Origin: JAVBLK01 sp031553565
GTDB lineage: Bacteria > Bacillota > Clostridia > Christensenellales > DUVY01
Assembly: GCA_031553565.1 (NCBI GenBank)
Contig: JAVBLK010000035.1
Coordinates: 1-64,000, forward strand
Direction: 5' to 3'
DNA: 64,000 nt
The notes under the pieces are model-generated. The model did not search any database. It saw only the letters and a program-made list of their open reading frames with translations, and had not been told where the DNA came from. The first letter of the stretch is position 1. Each line of letters opens with the position of its first letter. A program made the position numbers and the translations under genes. Of this stretch, positions 27,366 to 35,321 are shown piece after piece.

Positions 27366-27442
27366 TAGGAGCCACTGAATAACTCGGTCTAATTTCCGGC
27401 GGCGTCTTTTTCGCCTGAAAACATCTTCTTTTACTAGCAAAA
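27366..27442 (+). repeat. Family M element, left half only
   Basis: TTAGGAGCCACTGAATAA and the CGGCGGCGTCTTTTTCGCCTGAAAAC block are present, then the sequence departs just before the apical hairpin. The right half is missing. It lies directly upstream of the MreB-like gene. Confidence 0.75.
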
Positions 27443-27478
27443 ATGGAAAGGCATAACAAAAGAAAACGGAGCGCGCAA

Positions 27479-28477
27479 ATGTCTAAAATTACACTTGCAA
27501 TCGAACTGGGGACTTCATATACGTCTATATTTTTGGGCGGGAACGGGATCGTGCTGCACGAGCCGTCTGTGGTCGCGTACTCGGACAAGGTGGTCAGGGC
27601 GGCGGGGCAGAGGGCGAAGGAAATGATCGGCCGCGCGCCGGAGCGCACTACGGTTTGCTGCCCGATAAAAGAGGGCGCGATAGACAGCTTCGAGGGCTGC
27701 TACATAATGCTTTCGCAGTTTCTAAAGAAAGTTATAACGGAGCGGAAATTCATTCAAAAGATAAAGATGCTGCTGGTCGTGCCCTGCGGCCTTTCCGGCG
27801 AGGAAAGGGGCGCGTTCGAGGAGCTTTTGCAAAAGCTTGGCGGCACCGAGATAGTGATAATCGAAAAAGTTATCGCGTCCGCGCACGGTCTCGGCCTTCC
27901 GATCGGCAGTGCCGACGGCGGCTTTATCGTCGATATCGGCGGCGGCACGACCGACATTGCGGCGATCAGCCTGCTAGGGATAGTCGAGGGCTGCAGTATA
28001 TCGCTTGGCGGGATCAATATGGACGCGGCTGTGCAGAAATATATGCTGGAAAAGCATAACCTTCAGATCGGGGTGCTTACGGCCGAAAAGGTCAAGGAAA
28101 CGGTGGGCAGTCTGTATGAAAACGACAACTCGTCGATGACGGTTACCGGCACCGACGATGCAACCAAAAATCCGGCGACCGTAAATATCGAAAGCAAAGA
28201 TATCTCCAGGGCGATCATTCCGTATTATAAGCGGATAGCCGAAGCTGTTTCGTCGGTATTGACTCTCTGTCCGCCCGAAATATCGGCGCAGGTCCTAAAG
28301 AGCGGGATACGCCTTTCGGGCGGCGGCTCGATGATAACCGGCGCGGAGCATTTTTTCAAAAACGCGCTTAACGTCCCGTTCGTTTCCGCGCCGGAGGCGG
28401 CGTACGCATGTATTACGGGCGCGGGGAAACTTCTTGAAGACGACAAAACTGTAAAAGAGATACTGGCGCAAAACTGA
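27479..28477 (+). CDS. MreB-like actin-family protein
   Basis: A 332-residue ASKHA-fold protein closest by motif to MreB/Mbl cell-shape actins: phosphate-1 LAIELGTSYTSIFLGG, phosphate-2 FIVDIGGGTTDIAAISLLGIV near 150, and the adenosine motif IRLSGGGSMITG near 280. The sequence is diverged; the usual DLGTANT is IELGTSYT. No mreC or mreD is beside it. The ATG at 27479 has CGGAG 7 bases upstream; the frame is open a further 12 codons into the truncated repeat. It could be a paralog with a special role. Confidence 0.8.
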   Translation: MSKITLAIELGTSYTSIFLGGNGIVLHEPSVVAYSDKVVRAAGQRAKEMIGRAPERTTVCCPIKEGAIDSFEGCYIMLSQFLKKVITERKFIQKIKMLLVVPCGLSGEERGAFEELLQKLGGTEIVIIEKVIASAHGLGLPIGSADGGFIVDIGGGTTDIAAISLLGIVEGCSISLGGINMDAAVQKYMLEKHNLQIGVLTAEKVKETVGSLYENDNSSMTVTGTDDATKNPATVNIESKDISRAIIPYYKRIAEAVSSVLTLCPPEISAQVLKSGIRLSGGGSMITGAEHFFKNALNVPFVSAPEAAYACITGAGKLLEDDKTVKEILAQN

Positions 28478-28496
28478 AGATTATCGCCTTTTTCTT

Positions 28497-28550
28497 TGGC
28501 TATATGCGCAAGACCCGTCAAAAGAAACCGGCGAGGGGAAAAGAAAAAGG
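28497..28550 (+). repeat. Family C palindromic repeat, good copy
   Basis: CCTTTTTCTTTGGC, then ACCCGTCAAAAGAAACCGGCG, then GGGGAAAAGAAAAAGG. It begins 19 bases after the MreB-like gene. Confidence 0.75.
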
Positions 28551-28616
28551 GGATATGACGATAGCTACCGGGGCAGCCCCCCATAAAGTTTGCTGCGAAT
28601 GATCAACAATCCGCAC

Positions 28617-28746
28617 CAAAAATCGTTCATCTCAGAATTAAACCGGCATCATATATTCTCAAAGATTATAAAAAGGTCGCTCTTTGTAGCTTTTCGCGTC
28701 TGCCAAAAATCCGCTCCTAAAAATCGTCATCTCAGAATTAAGCCGG
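28617..28746. repeat. Pair of ~30-bp direct repeats
   Basis: AAATCGTTCATCTCAGAATTAAACCGGC (28619-28646, given here in part) recurs as AAATCGTCATCTCAGAATTAAGCCGGC about 100 bases later, with a CCAAAAATCCGC-like stretch before the second copy. No gene. Confidence 0.55.
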
Positions 28747-28895
28747 CGTCGATCGGTGCGGTCTTACAATAATTATCCTCATTTTTTTGATAAGGTCAGC
28801 GCGAGGCAGGTCAAAAGTGAGACGCGACAAAAGACATGGCGCTGCCCACGCGTTGCCCCACGCCAAATTCTTTTTGGCTAGGTAGAAATTTGAAC

Positions 28896-29420
28896 CCCCC
28901 GCCGCTGTCATTCTGAGCAAAGCGAAGAATCTTTTAAGATCCTGCTGATCCGTTAAAGCTGATATCGAAACCCCCGCCGCTGTCATTCTGAGCAAAGCGA
29001 AGAATCTTTTAAAATCCTGCTGATCCGCTAAAGCTGATATCGAAACCCCCGCCGCTGTCATTCTGAGTAAAGCGAAAAATCTTTTAAGCTCTTGCTTATC
29101 CGTTAAAAACTGATATCGAAACCCCCGCCGCTGTCATTCTGAGCAAAGCGAAGAATCTTTTAAGATCCCGCTACCCGTTAAAACTGATATCGAAACCCCC
29201 GCCGCTGTCATTCTGAGCAAAGCGAAGAATCTTTTAAGATCCCGCTAATCCGTTAAAACTGATATCGAAACCCCCGCCGCTGTCATTCTGAGCAAAGCGA
29301 AGAATCTTTTAAGATCCCGTTAATCCGCTAAAACTGATATCAAAACCCCCGCCGCTGTCATTCTGAGCAAAGCGAAGAATCTTTTAAGATCCCGCTAACC
29401 CGTTAAAACTGATATCGTTT
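28896..29420. repeat. Tandem array, seven ~75-bp units
   Basis: Unit starts (CCCCCGCCGCTGTCATTCTG) lie at 28896, 28971, 29046, 29122, 29196, 29271 and 29346. Each unit has GTCATTCTGAGCAAAGCG, AAGAATCTTTTAAGATCC and TTAAAACTGATATCGAAA. Units differ by scattered substitutions and 1-base indels. Because the period is 25 codons, frames stay open through it by chance; it is not coding. Confidence 0.9.
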
Positions 29421-29436
29421 GCCGGTTATCCGGCGC

Positions 29437-29838
29437 TTATTTTTTGTCTAATTCTTTCAGCCTGTTCAGCATTTTAAATATAACGCCCTGTTTCGCCATT
29501 TCCCCGAATTTGCCCTCGTTGCCGAATCGTTCGGCGCGGATTACAGCAGTAATTATCGCGAAAATCAATCCGGCATCGGCTTTTGAAAAGTCTGTTGTTA
29601 CGTCGTCATAATTAACGCCGTACCGTTTCAGCGTTCGCGAATAATCATGATCGGTAAAGGGCTCGAACGCCTTAAAAAAGTCATCGATTTCTTTTGGATA
29701 TTCGGCATATGGAAAGGTCAGGATCTCATTTTCTTTTTGCCCGTATCCGGCGGGTCCCGTTGTATGCAGCGTGTAAAACCCGTTTGAAAGCGTTTCAAAG
29801 TATCCAAGATGGTCAGTGAGCCCCTTATAATCTCTCAT
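29437..29838 (-). CDS. Small hypothetical protein (possibly DUF6508-like)
   Basis: A 133-residue soluble protein that I do not recognise firmly. It starts MRDYKGLTDHLGYFETL, has YSRTLKRYGVNYDD in the middle and a helical end with TAVIRAERFGNEGKFGEMAKQG in part, an arrangement that recalls the DUF6508 family. GGAG stands 9 bases before the ATG. Its 3' end touches the 75-bp array. The gene downstream on the same strand orientation is the glycosylase at 29890, which lies upstream of it in transcription. Confidence 0.6.
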   Translation of the reverse strand: MRDYKGLTDHLGYFETLSNGFYTLHTTGPAGYGQKENEILTFPYAEYPKEIDDFFKAFEPFTDHDYSRTLKRYGVNYDDVTTDFSKADAGLIFAIITAVIRAERFGNEGKFGEMAKQGVIFKMLNRLKELDKK

Positions 29839-29889
29839 AACATTTTCTCCGATTTTTAATATTTGTTGTCCGGATATTTTGTGCGGCGG

Positions 29890-30375
29890 TCATGTAAACG
29901 GCTTTGTCAGCGCATCCCTCCACAGGTCGATTTTAAACCGCGCGTTGGCAGGGCTGGTCGACGGGCAGGCAAAGTATTCTACATTTACGCTGTTTATAAA
30001 GTACTTTTTATAAATCGCGGCGGCTTTTGTGCCGTTTAATATGATCCTCCGGATCGATGGATTGCTTTCAAGAAAACCGGCAAGGTCAATAACGGCCGGA
30101 TCCTTTATGTTTTGATCAAGGCTGCCCTCCCGCAGGCAGGACTCGACGGTATCCCACAGCGCAAGGCGATGCTTTACAACGAGCTGTTTCCGCGCGTGCT
30201 TGTCGCGTTGTAAAAACCCCGGCTCGTTATATATCCCGGCAAGCACTTTCCAGAATCTGTTCTGCGGGTGCCAGTAATAGAACTCCGCCTTCAGCGACTC
30301 GCCGCCGGGAAAGGTTCCCAAAATCAATATCCTGCCGCCCTCGCATATGGGCGCGATGGGGTTGGACATACGCAT
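29890..30375 (-). CDS. DNA-deoxyinosine (hypoxanthine) glycosylase, UDG superfamily
   Basis: Base-excision repair enzyme that removes deaminated bases. The 161-residue product has ILILGTFPGGESLKAEFYYWHPQNRFWKVLAG near residues 16-47, the signature of the small hypoxanthine-DNA glycosylase group, and the C-terminal CPSTSPANARF motif near 138 that matches the family's second active-site loop. The ATG at 30375 coincides with the transcription start predicted from an extended -10 box, so the message is probably leaderless. MSNPI two codons in is the alternative start. Confidence 0.85.
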   Translation of the reverse strand: MRMSNPIAPICEGGRILILGTFPGGESLKAEFYYWHPQNRFWKVLAGIYNEPGFLQRDKHARKQLVVKHRLALWDTVESCLREGSLDQNIKDPAVIDLAGFLESNPSIRRIILNGTKAAAIYKKYFINSVNVEYFACPSTSPANARFKIDLWRDALTKPFT

Positions 30376-30390
30376 ATTTCTATTATACCA
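30375..30390 (-). promoter_or_regulatory. Extended -10 promoter giving a leaderless start
   Basis: On the minus strand TGGTATAAT (30390-30382), six bases AGAAAT, then ATG at 30375. The +1 position and the A of ATG coincide. No -35 is evident, as is usual with a TGn extended -10. Confidence 0.6.
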
Positions 30391-30565
30391 TGCTTACGAA
30401 ATATTCTGCGCAAAAAAATGCCTGCGCTTATGCTGTTTGGGGTAATATTGAGCCGCGGCTAAAACGTCAAGGTCTTTTTTACTTAAAATCCCCGTGTTTT
30501 CAGATGGTTCTGCCCTTAAAAATCCACTCGTAAATAAAGCGACAGATTTAAACGCTGATTAGTAT

Positions 30566-30730
30566 TAGGTAACCGCTGAATAATTCGGAATAATTTATAG
30601 CGGCGTCTTTTTTGTCATAAAAAGTCTTCTTCTCTCGCCAATACCTTCGGGTATTGCCTTCGAAAACAAGCCGTTTTCTGTCTTAAAAATACTTGCTCTA
30701 AATTAACCTCATTTATTCAGCGTTTACTTA
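30566..30730 (+). repeat. Family M hairpin element, full copy with altered apical hairpin
   Basis: Ends TAGGTAACCGCTGAATAA and TTATTCAGCGTTTACTTA. The apical hairpin is CAATACC-TTC-GGGTATTG instead of AATAGT-TCT-ACTATT, so both arms have changed together. Confidence 0.85.
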
Positions 30731-30964
30731 GAAATTGAATTACTGCAGCAAGAATTTTTTTTCGGGAAGTATTCTATAAATATGCGTTTTATCAACTACT
30801 CTGCGGTCCGACATAGTACTTTGCAATGTATTATAGAACAAAATATGAGTATTTACAATAAACGAGCCTTAAAACAGCTCATATTTTTTATAATTTCTTT
30901 TGGCCAAGATCCGGCATATTTCGCGAGGTTAAAAGCCATTGCCGCGGCATAAACTAGCCTTATA
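30731..30964. other. AT-rich intergenic DNA before the YtxC-like gene
   Basis: No gene or repeat family is seen. A loose inverted pair AATATGAG/CTCATATT followed by TTTTT (about 30841-30892) could be a weak terminator. TTGCCG (30938-30943) with TATAAT (30961-30966) overlaps the annotated start codon of the next gene. Confidence 0.35.
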
Positions 30965-31717
30965 ATGTGGGAACTTAATATCAGCGTGGATAACAATAAA
31001 TCGGACAGCCTGACGGGGATAGAGGGCAGGATAAGGCCGTTCGTCCGCCCCGGTAAGGGTATTATGATCCTCGACAGAGAGCGTGGTCGTACATACCTTT
31101 CGATCGCGTGCGAGGAAGACTTATGCGAGCGGCTGCAACGGGAACTACGCGAAGCTGTCAGCGACGCGATCACGGTAGACTTCAAGGAAAAATTCCTGCT
31201 GCGCCACAGCCGTCTGCCGAAAGCCAACAAAATCAACTATAACGCTTTTTTAAAGGCGCTGGTCGCGTTTGACCGGGAATGGGATAGGGAATTAGTTTTA
31301 AAAAACCTTGTGTATAAGGATGAACTTCTTTTGGACGGCTTTTACAACTTCCGTTTAAAGGAACTGCGCGAAAAATGGCAGGAGGTCTGCGACCTTGCCA
31401 ACCAGAACAGCGGCTACCTCGAATATCACGAAACTTTTTTAGAGCTTCTGCGTTTTCTGGTGCAGACCATCGACACCAAGGAAAAGCACATAACGATTGT
31501 AAAGGAAAAGGACGAATACGGCTTTTTGAACGCTGACGGCAAAGCGGTCAACCGGCAGAAGCTGAAGCTTGACAGAACGATAACAGACGAGACCCTGCTG
31601 CCCAACCTTATCACGGTCGCCCCGAAAGAGATCCGCCTGCTTAACTGTCAAATTCCCGATTATGTAAAAAACCTGATGTCGTGCATCTTCAACGTCAAAA
31701 CCGGGATAGGGAACTAG
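30965..31717 (+). CDS. ytxC: YtxC-like sporulation protein
   Basis: A 250-residue soluble protein. The later part resembles the YtxC family of putative sporulation proteins: EYHETFLELLRFLVQTIDTKE near 155, IVKEKDEYGFLNADGKAV, and the C-terminal LLPNLITVAPKEIRLLN...SCIFNVKTGI. YtxC is found in endospore formers; its role is not known in detail. The start is uncertain: the ATG at 30965 overlaps a TATAAT box, so the transcript would begin near 30973 and the real start might be the GTG at 30986. It stands alone. Confidence 0.7.
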   Translation: MWELNISVDNNKSDSLTGIEGRIRPFVRPGKGIMILDRERGRTYLSIACEEDLCERLQRELREAVSDAITVDFKEKFLLRHSRLPKANKINYNAFLKALVAFDREWDRELVLKNLVYKDELLLDGFYNFRLKELREKWQEVCDLANQNSGYLEYHETFLELLRFLVQTIDTKEKHITIVKEKDEYGFLNADGKAVNRQKLKLDRTITDETLLPNLITVAPKEIRLLNCQIPDYVKNLMSCIFNVKTGIGN

Positions 31718-31765
31718 CTGCCGGGATATGGCTCCTTGACTGATAACCAAAATCAAAATATATTT

Positions 31766-32842
31766 CTATATTAAGCTGGCAATAAGCGCACCCATTTCGT
31801 GGCACCCTATTATCTCGCTGTCCGGCTCGGCAATGTCGGCGGTGCGCATTTTTGTTTCGGACAGAGCCTTATTTATCGCCGACTCGACCGCGTCAGCCTC
31901 TTTCGGAAGATCAAGCGACGTGCGCAGCATCATCGCGCAGGAGAGGATCGTTGCGATCGGGTTGGCCTTGTTCTGCCCCGCGATATCGGGCGCGCTGCCG
32001 TGGATAGGCTCGTAAAGGCCCAGCTTGCCCGCGCCCAGTGACGAGCTGGCCAAGAGGCCGATACTGCCCGTGATCATTGCGGCTTCGTCGGAAAGAATGT
32101 CGCCGAACATATTGCTGGTCACGATGACGTCGAACTGCGAAGGGTTTTTGACCAACTGCATCGCCGCGTTATCGACCAGCATGTCGATGACGGTGACGCC
32201 TGGGAATTCCGCGGCCATCTCATGGACGACCTTCCGCCACAAACGGCTGCTCTCTAATACGTTGGCTTTATCTATGCTGTGCAAGACCTTTTTGCGGCTT
32301 TGGGCATACTCGAACCCGATCTTGCAAATACGCCTTATCTCGGTCTCGCTGTAATTTTCGGTGTCGAACGCCTCGCGGCCGTTCCTGCCGGTTTCCTTAT
32401 ATCCGCGTTTGCCGAAATATATGCCGCCGGTCAGCTCGCGCACGACGATTATATTGATGCCCTTTGCGGCGATGTCGGCGCGCAGGGGGCAGCTGCCCAA
32501 TAGCGCGGGGTAGAGGACGGCGGGGCGGATGTTCGCGAAAAGGTTGAGCGCTTTCCTGATACCCAAAAGCCCTGCCTCCGGACGCAAATTCCCCGGCAGG
32601 CCGTCCCATTTCGGGCCTCCGACCGCGCCGAGCAGGACAGAGTCGCTGCGTTTGCACGCGGAAACAGTCTCTTTCGGCAGCGGCACGCCGGCCGCGTCGA
32701 TCGCGCAGCCGCCCATCAGTACATGCTTAAACTTGAACGAGTGCCAGAATTTCTTGCCCACAGCGTTCAAAACGTGTATGGCGGCGTCGGTGATTTCAGG
32801 GCCGATCCCGTCCCCTGCGATAACAGCGATCTTAAAGTTCAT
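31766..32842 (-). CDS. leuB: 3-isopropylmalate dehydrogenase
   Basis: Oxidatively decarboxylates 3-isopropylmalate to the leucine precursor 2-oxoisocaproate, using NAD+; the same enzyme can serve 3-methylmalate in the citramalate route. The 358 residues begin KIAVIAGDGIGPEI and contain GAVGGPKWD, LLGIRKALNLFANIRP, RELTGGIYFGKRG and the metal-binding DxxxxD region SNMFGDILSDEAAMITGS near 235. It is the last gene of the BCAA cluster, separated from leuD by about 270 bases of repeat DNA. Confidence 0.96.
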   Translation of the reverse strand: MNFKIAVIAGDGIGPEITDAAIHVLNAVGKKFWHSFKFKHVLMGGCAIDAAGVPLPKETVSACKRSDSVLLGAVGGPKWDGLPGNLRPEAGLLGIRKALNLFANIRPAVLYPALLGSCPLRADIAAKGINIIVVRELTGGIYFGKRGYKETGRNGREAFDTENYSETEIRRICKIGFEYAQSRKKVLHSIDKANVLESSRLWRKVVHEMAAEFPGVTVIDMLVDNAAMQLVKNPSQFDVIVTSNMFGDILSDEAAMITGSIGLLASSSLGAGKLGLYEPIHGSAPDIAGQNKANPIATILSCAMMLRTSLDLPKEADAVESAINKALSETKMRTADIAEPDSEIIGCHEMGALIASLI

Positions 32843-32883
32843 AGTAAATATATATCCTTTTATAATTAGTAGCCGAATAAAGA

Positions 32884-33080
32884 TCCTTCGCTTTGCTCAG
32901 GATGACAATTGGCGTCAGGTTTTTCTGATAGATGAAGATGAATCATAGCCTTTCAGTGTTTCCTTAAGCTCCTTCGCTTTGCTCAGGATGACAGTTGGCG
33001 TCAGGTTTTTCTGATAGATTGTGAAACACAACCTTTCAGCGTTACCTTAAGATCCTTCGCTGGGCTTAATATGACAGTTC
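32884..33080. repeat. ~85-bp tandem repeat, about 2.4 units, in the leuD-leuB gap
   Basis: TCCTTCGCTTTGCTCAGGATGACA begins (in part) at 32884, 32970 and, degenerated, 33053. Each full unit continues TTGGCGTCAGGTTTTTCTGA and ends TTTCAGTGTTTCCTTAAG or TTTCAGCGTTACCTTAAG, which matches the right end of the family M element. It lies inside an operon, between leuD and leuB. Confidence 0.75.
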
Positions 33081-33116
33081 TATAAAATGCGCAGTCGCCT
33101 TTTAAAAGCGGACAGG

Positions 33117-33596
33117 TCACTTTTTCAGCTTGTTCAATAAGCCGCCCGCATTTATTATCTCCTGTATCTCTTTCGGGAAGGGGAGGGTCTTAAAGCTCTT
33201 TTTTGTCGTTTCATTTGTGATAACGCCGGTGTTTAAATCCACCGAAACGGTGTCGCCCTTATTTATACTCTTCACCGCGTCAGGGCATTCTAAGATCGGC
33301 AAACCGATATTGATCGAGTTGCGGTAAAAAATCCTTGCAAAGGTGTTTGCGATAACGCAGGTAATACCTGCGGCCTTGATGGCGATAGGCGCGTGTTCGC
33401 GGCTGCTGCCGCATCCGAAGTTATCGGTCGCGACCATGATGTCGCCGGGCTTTACGCGCTTAATAAAATCCTTATCTATATCCTCCATGCAATGCGCCGC
33501 CAATTCCTGATGCGACGTGGTATTAAGGTATCTTGCGGGGATGATGACGTCCGTATCGACATTCGCCCCGTATTTATGGACGGTTCCTTTCAACAT
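33117..33596 (-). CDS. leuD: 3-isopropylmalate dehydratase small subunit
   Basis: Swivel-domain subunit of isopropylmalate isomerase; with LeuC it converts 2- to 3-isopropylmalate and citramalate to 3-methylmalate. The 159 residues have VHKYGANVDTDVIIPARYLN and NFGCGSSREHAPIAIKAAG near 64. This is the short LeuD type found in Clostridia and archaea. I placed the start at MLKGTVHKYG (ATG 33596); the frame is open 16 codons further. It directly follows leuC. Confidence 0.95.
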   Translation of the reverse strand: MLKGTVHKYGANVDTDVIIPARYLNTTSHQELAAHCMEDIDKDFIKRVKPGDIMVATDNFGCGSSREHAPIAIKAAGITCVIANTFARIFYRNSINIGLPILECPDAVKSINKGDTVSVDLNTGVITNETTKKSFKTLPFPKEIQEIINAGGLLNKLKK

Positions 33597-33659
33597 AATA
33601 TATATCCTCTTAAAGTTATTGTGCGGGTTCCCGTTTCGCGTCAATCGCGAAATATGCCC

Positions 33660-34907
33660 TTATACAGTGATTCTGCCCGCCAATGCGCTGGCGGCCGCGA
33701 CATACGGCGAGGCCAGATAAACCTCGGACTCCGGGTGCCCCATGCGCCCTACAAAGTTGCGGTTTGTGGTTGCGACCGCCCTTTCGCCGGCGGCTAAAAT
33801 GCCCATATGGCCGCCTAAACACGGGCCGCAGGTTGGGGTGGATACGACCGCGCCGGCCTTTATGAATATTTCAATCAGCCCCTCGCGCAGCGCCTGCAAA
33901 TATATCTCGTTGGTTGCGGGGATTATGATCGTGCGCACGCCTTTATGGACGCGCTTGCCCTTCATGATCTCCGCGGCTATCCGTAAATCTGTGATATGCC
34001 CGTTTGTGCAGCTGCCGATAACGACCTGGTCGATCGCAATATCGCCCGCGTTGTCGATAGTGCGCGTGTTGCTGGGCAGGTGGGGGAAGGCAACAGTGGG
34101 CTTCAATGCGGCCAGATCGATAACGTATTCTTTTTCATAAGCCGCGTCCTTATCGGCCTCGAATATAACGGGCGCCCTCTTAAAACGATCCTTCATATAT
34201 TCTTGAGTTACGCTGTCGACGGGGAAGATCCCGTTCTTTGCGCCGGCCTCAATAGCCATATTTGCGATCGTGAAGCGGTCGTCGATCGTAAGGTGACGTA
34301 TACCGTCGCCGAAAAACTCCATAGATTTATAGAGCGCGCCGTCCACGCCGATAAGGCCGATTATGTGCAAAATAACGTCCTTGCCGCAGACGTTTTTGCC
34401 CGGCTTATTGATAAGAGTAAATTTCAGCGCGGCGGGAACCTTGAACCAGCACTCGCCGCTTGCCATCGCCGCGGCCATATCGGTGCTGCCCACGCCGGTG
34501 GAAAATGCGCCCAGGGCGCCGTAGGTGCAGGTATGGCTGTCCGCGCCGATTATGCAGTCGCCCGCGCCCACGATCCCGCGTTCGGGCAGCAGCGCGTGCT
34601 CGATACCCATATCGCCCACGTCGAAGAAGTTATCGATGCCCTGCTTGTACGCGAACCGGCGCACGCATTTGCATTGCTCCGCGGCCTTTATGTCCTTGTT
34701 GGGGGTGAAGTGGTCCATGACCAGCGAAATCTTACTCTGATCCTTGACCTTTTCTATCCCGGCCTTTTCAAATTCCTTGACGGCGACGGGGGCGGTGATG
34801 TCGTTGGCGAGTATCATATCAAGCCTGGCCGTAATCAGCTGTCCCGCCTTCACCTCTTTTAATCCGGCGTGCGCCGCCAGGATTTTTTGTGTCATTGTCA
34901 TGCCCAT
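33660..34907 (-). CDS. leuC: 3-isopropylmalate dehydratase large subunit
   Basis: Aconitase-type [4Fe-4S] subunit. The 415-residue length matches the short LeuC/HacA-type subunit. It has DHFTPNKD, GADSHTCTYGALGAFSTGVGSTD (family signature) near 122, IGSCTNGHITDLRIAA with a cluster cysteine near 295, and CGPCLGGHMGILAAGE near 355 with the other two cysteines. Start MGMTMTQKILAAHAG. It lies downstream of cimA with a repeat-rich 414-base gap between them. Confidence 0.96.
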   Translation of the reverse strand: MGMTMTQKILAAHAGLKEVKAGQLITARLDMILANDITAPVAVKEFEKAGIEKVKDQSKISLVMDHFTPNKDIKAAEQCKCVRRFAYKQGIDNFFDVGDMGIEHALLPERGIVGAGDCIIGADSHTCTYGALGAFSTGVGSTDMAAAMASGECWFKVPAALKFTLINKPGKNVCGKDVILHIIGLIGVDGALYKSMEFFGDGIRHLTIDDRFTIANMAIEAGAKNGIFPVDSVTQEYMKDRFKRAPVIFEADKDAAYEKEYVIDLAALKPTVAFPHLPSNTRTIDNAGDIAIDQVVIGSCTNGHITDLRIAAEIMKGKRVHKGVRTIIIPATNEIYLQALREGLIEIFIKAGAVVSTPTCGPCLGGHMGILAAGERAVATTNRNFVGRMGHPESEVYLASPYVAAASALAGRITV

Positions 34908-34921
34908 AAATAAATTCCTTA

Positions 34922-34987
34922 GGCTTTTTTCTTTGAGGCAGCCTCCATAAACCCGTCAAAAGAAAGCCGCCTAACTGAAAAAGAAAA
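34922..34987 (+). repeat. Family C palindromic repeat
   Basis: GGCTTTTTTCTTTGAGGC, AACCCGTCAAAAGAAAGCC and GAAAAAGAAAAT. It overlaps the region just upstream of leuC. Confidence 0.65.
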
Positions 34988-35014
34988 TAAGGATAATATT
35001 TTATTTTCTTTTAT

Positions 35015-35179
35015 TTAGGAAACGCTGAATAATTCGGCATAATTTACAGCGGCGTCTTTTTCACCTGAAAGCATCTTCTTTCCTTCACAAATAGTTCTAC
35101 TATTTGCTGCAAAAACAAGCCGTTTTCTGCCTTAAAAATACTTGCTCTAAATTAACCTCATTTATTCATCGTTTCCTTT
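35015..35179 (+). repeat. Family M hairpin element, full copy
   Basis: TTAGGAAACGCTGAATAA on the left and TTTATTCATCGTTTCCTTTA on the right; apical hairpin AAATAGT-TCT-ACTATTT. It lies in the cimA-leuC gap, oriented against transcription of the operon. Confidence 0.88.
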
Positions 35180-35241
35180 AGAATGTCAGTCGCATTATAT
35201 CAAAATGTCCGATGCTGTCAGAAGTCTGCTAAAGAGGATCG

Positions 35242-35283
35242 TTATTTCTTGCCCTCTTTTCGCAGCTTGTACTCGTACGTGAC
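35242..35283 (-). pseudogene. Fragment resembling the 3' end of cimA
   Basis: On the minus strand 13 codons and a stop read VTYEYKLRKEGKK. The true cimA, ending about 40 bases upstream in transcription, finishes SIEYKLMKDGKKKT. The similarity suggests a leftover tail from duplication or gene replacement. It is short, so chance cannot be excluded. Confidence 0.4.
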
Positions 35284-35321
35284 CGGACAGGTTTTGTGCA
35301 CTCAGCCCGTCTTGCGCCCGT

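Noticed and set aside
28738..29061. Open frame on the minus strand with repeated MTAAGVSISAL-type peptide
   Set aside because: It is the translation of the 75-bp tandem array. The period is divisible by three, so the frame stays open by chance. There is no ribosome binding site and the other units contain indels.
28896..29420. Possible CRISPR array
   Set aside because: Units are contiguous and about 75 bp, with no unique spacers between constant short repeats, and no cas genes are near.
33996..34862. 288-codon + strand frame opposite leuC
   Set aside because: Antisense to the aconitase-type subunit; no motif, no ribosome binding site.
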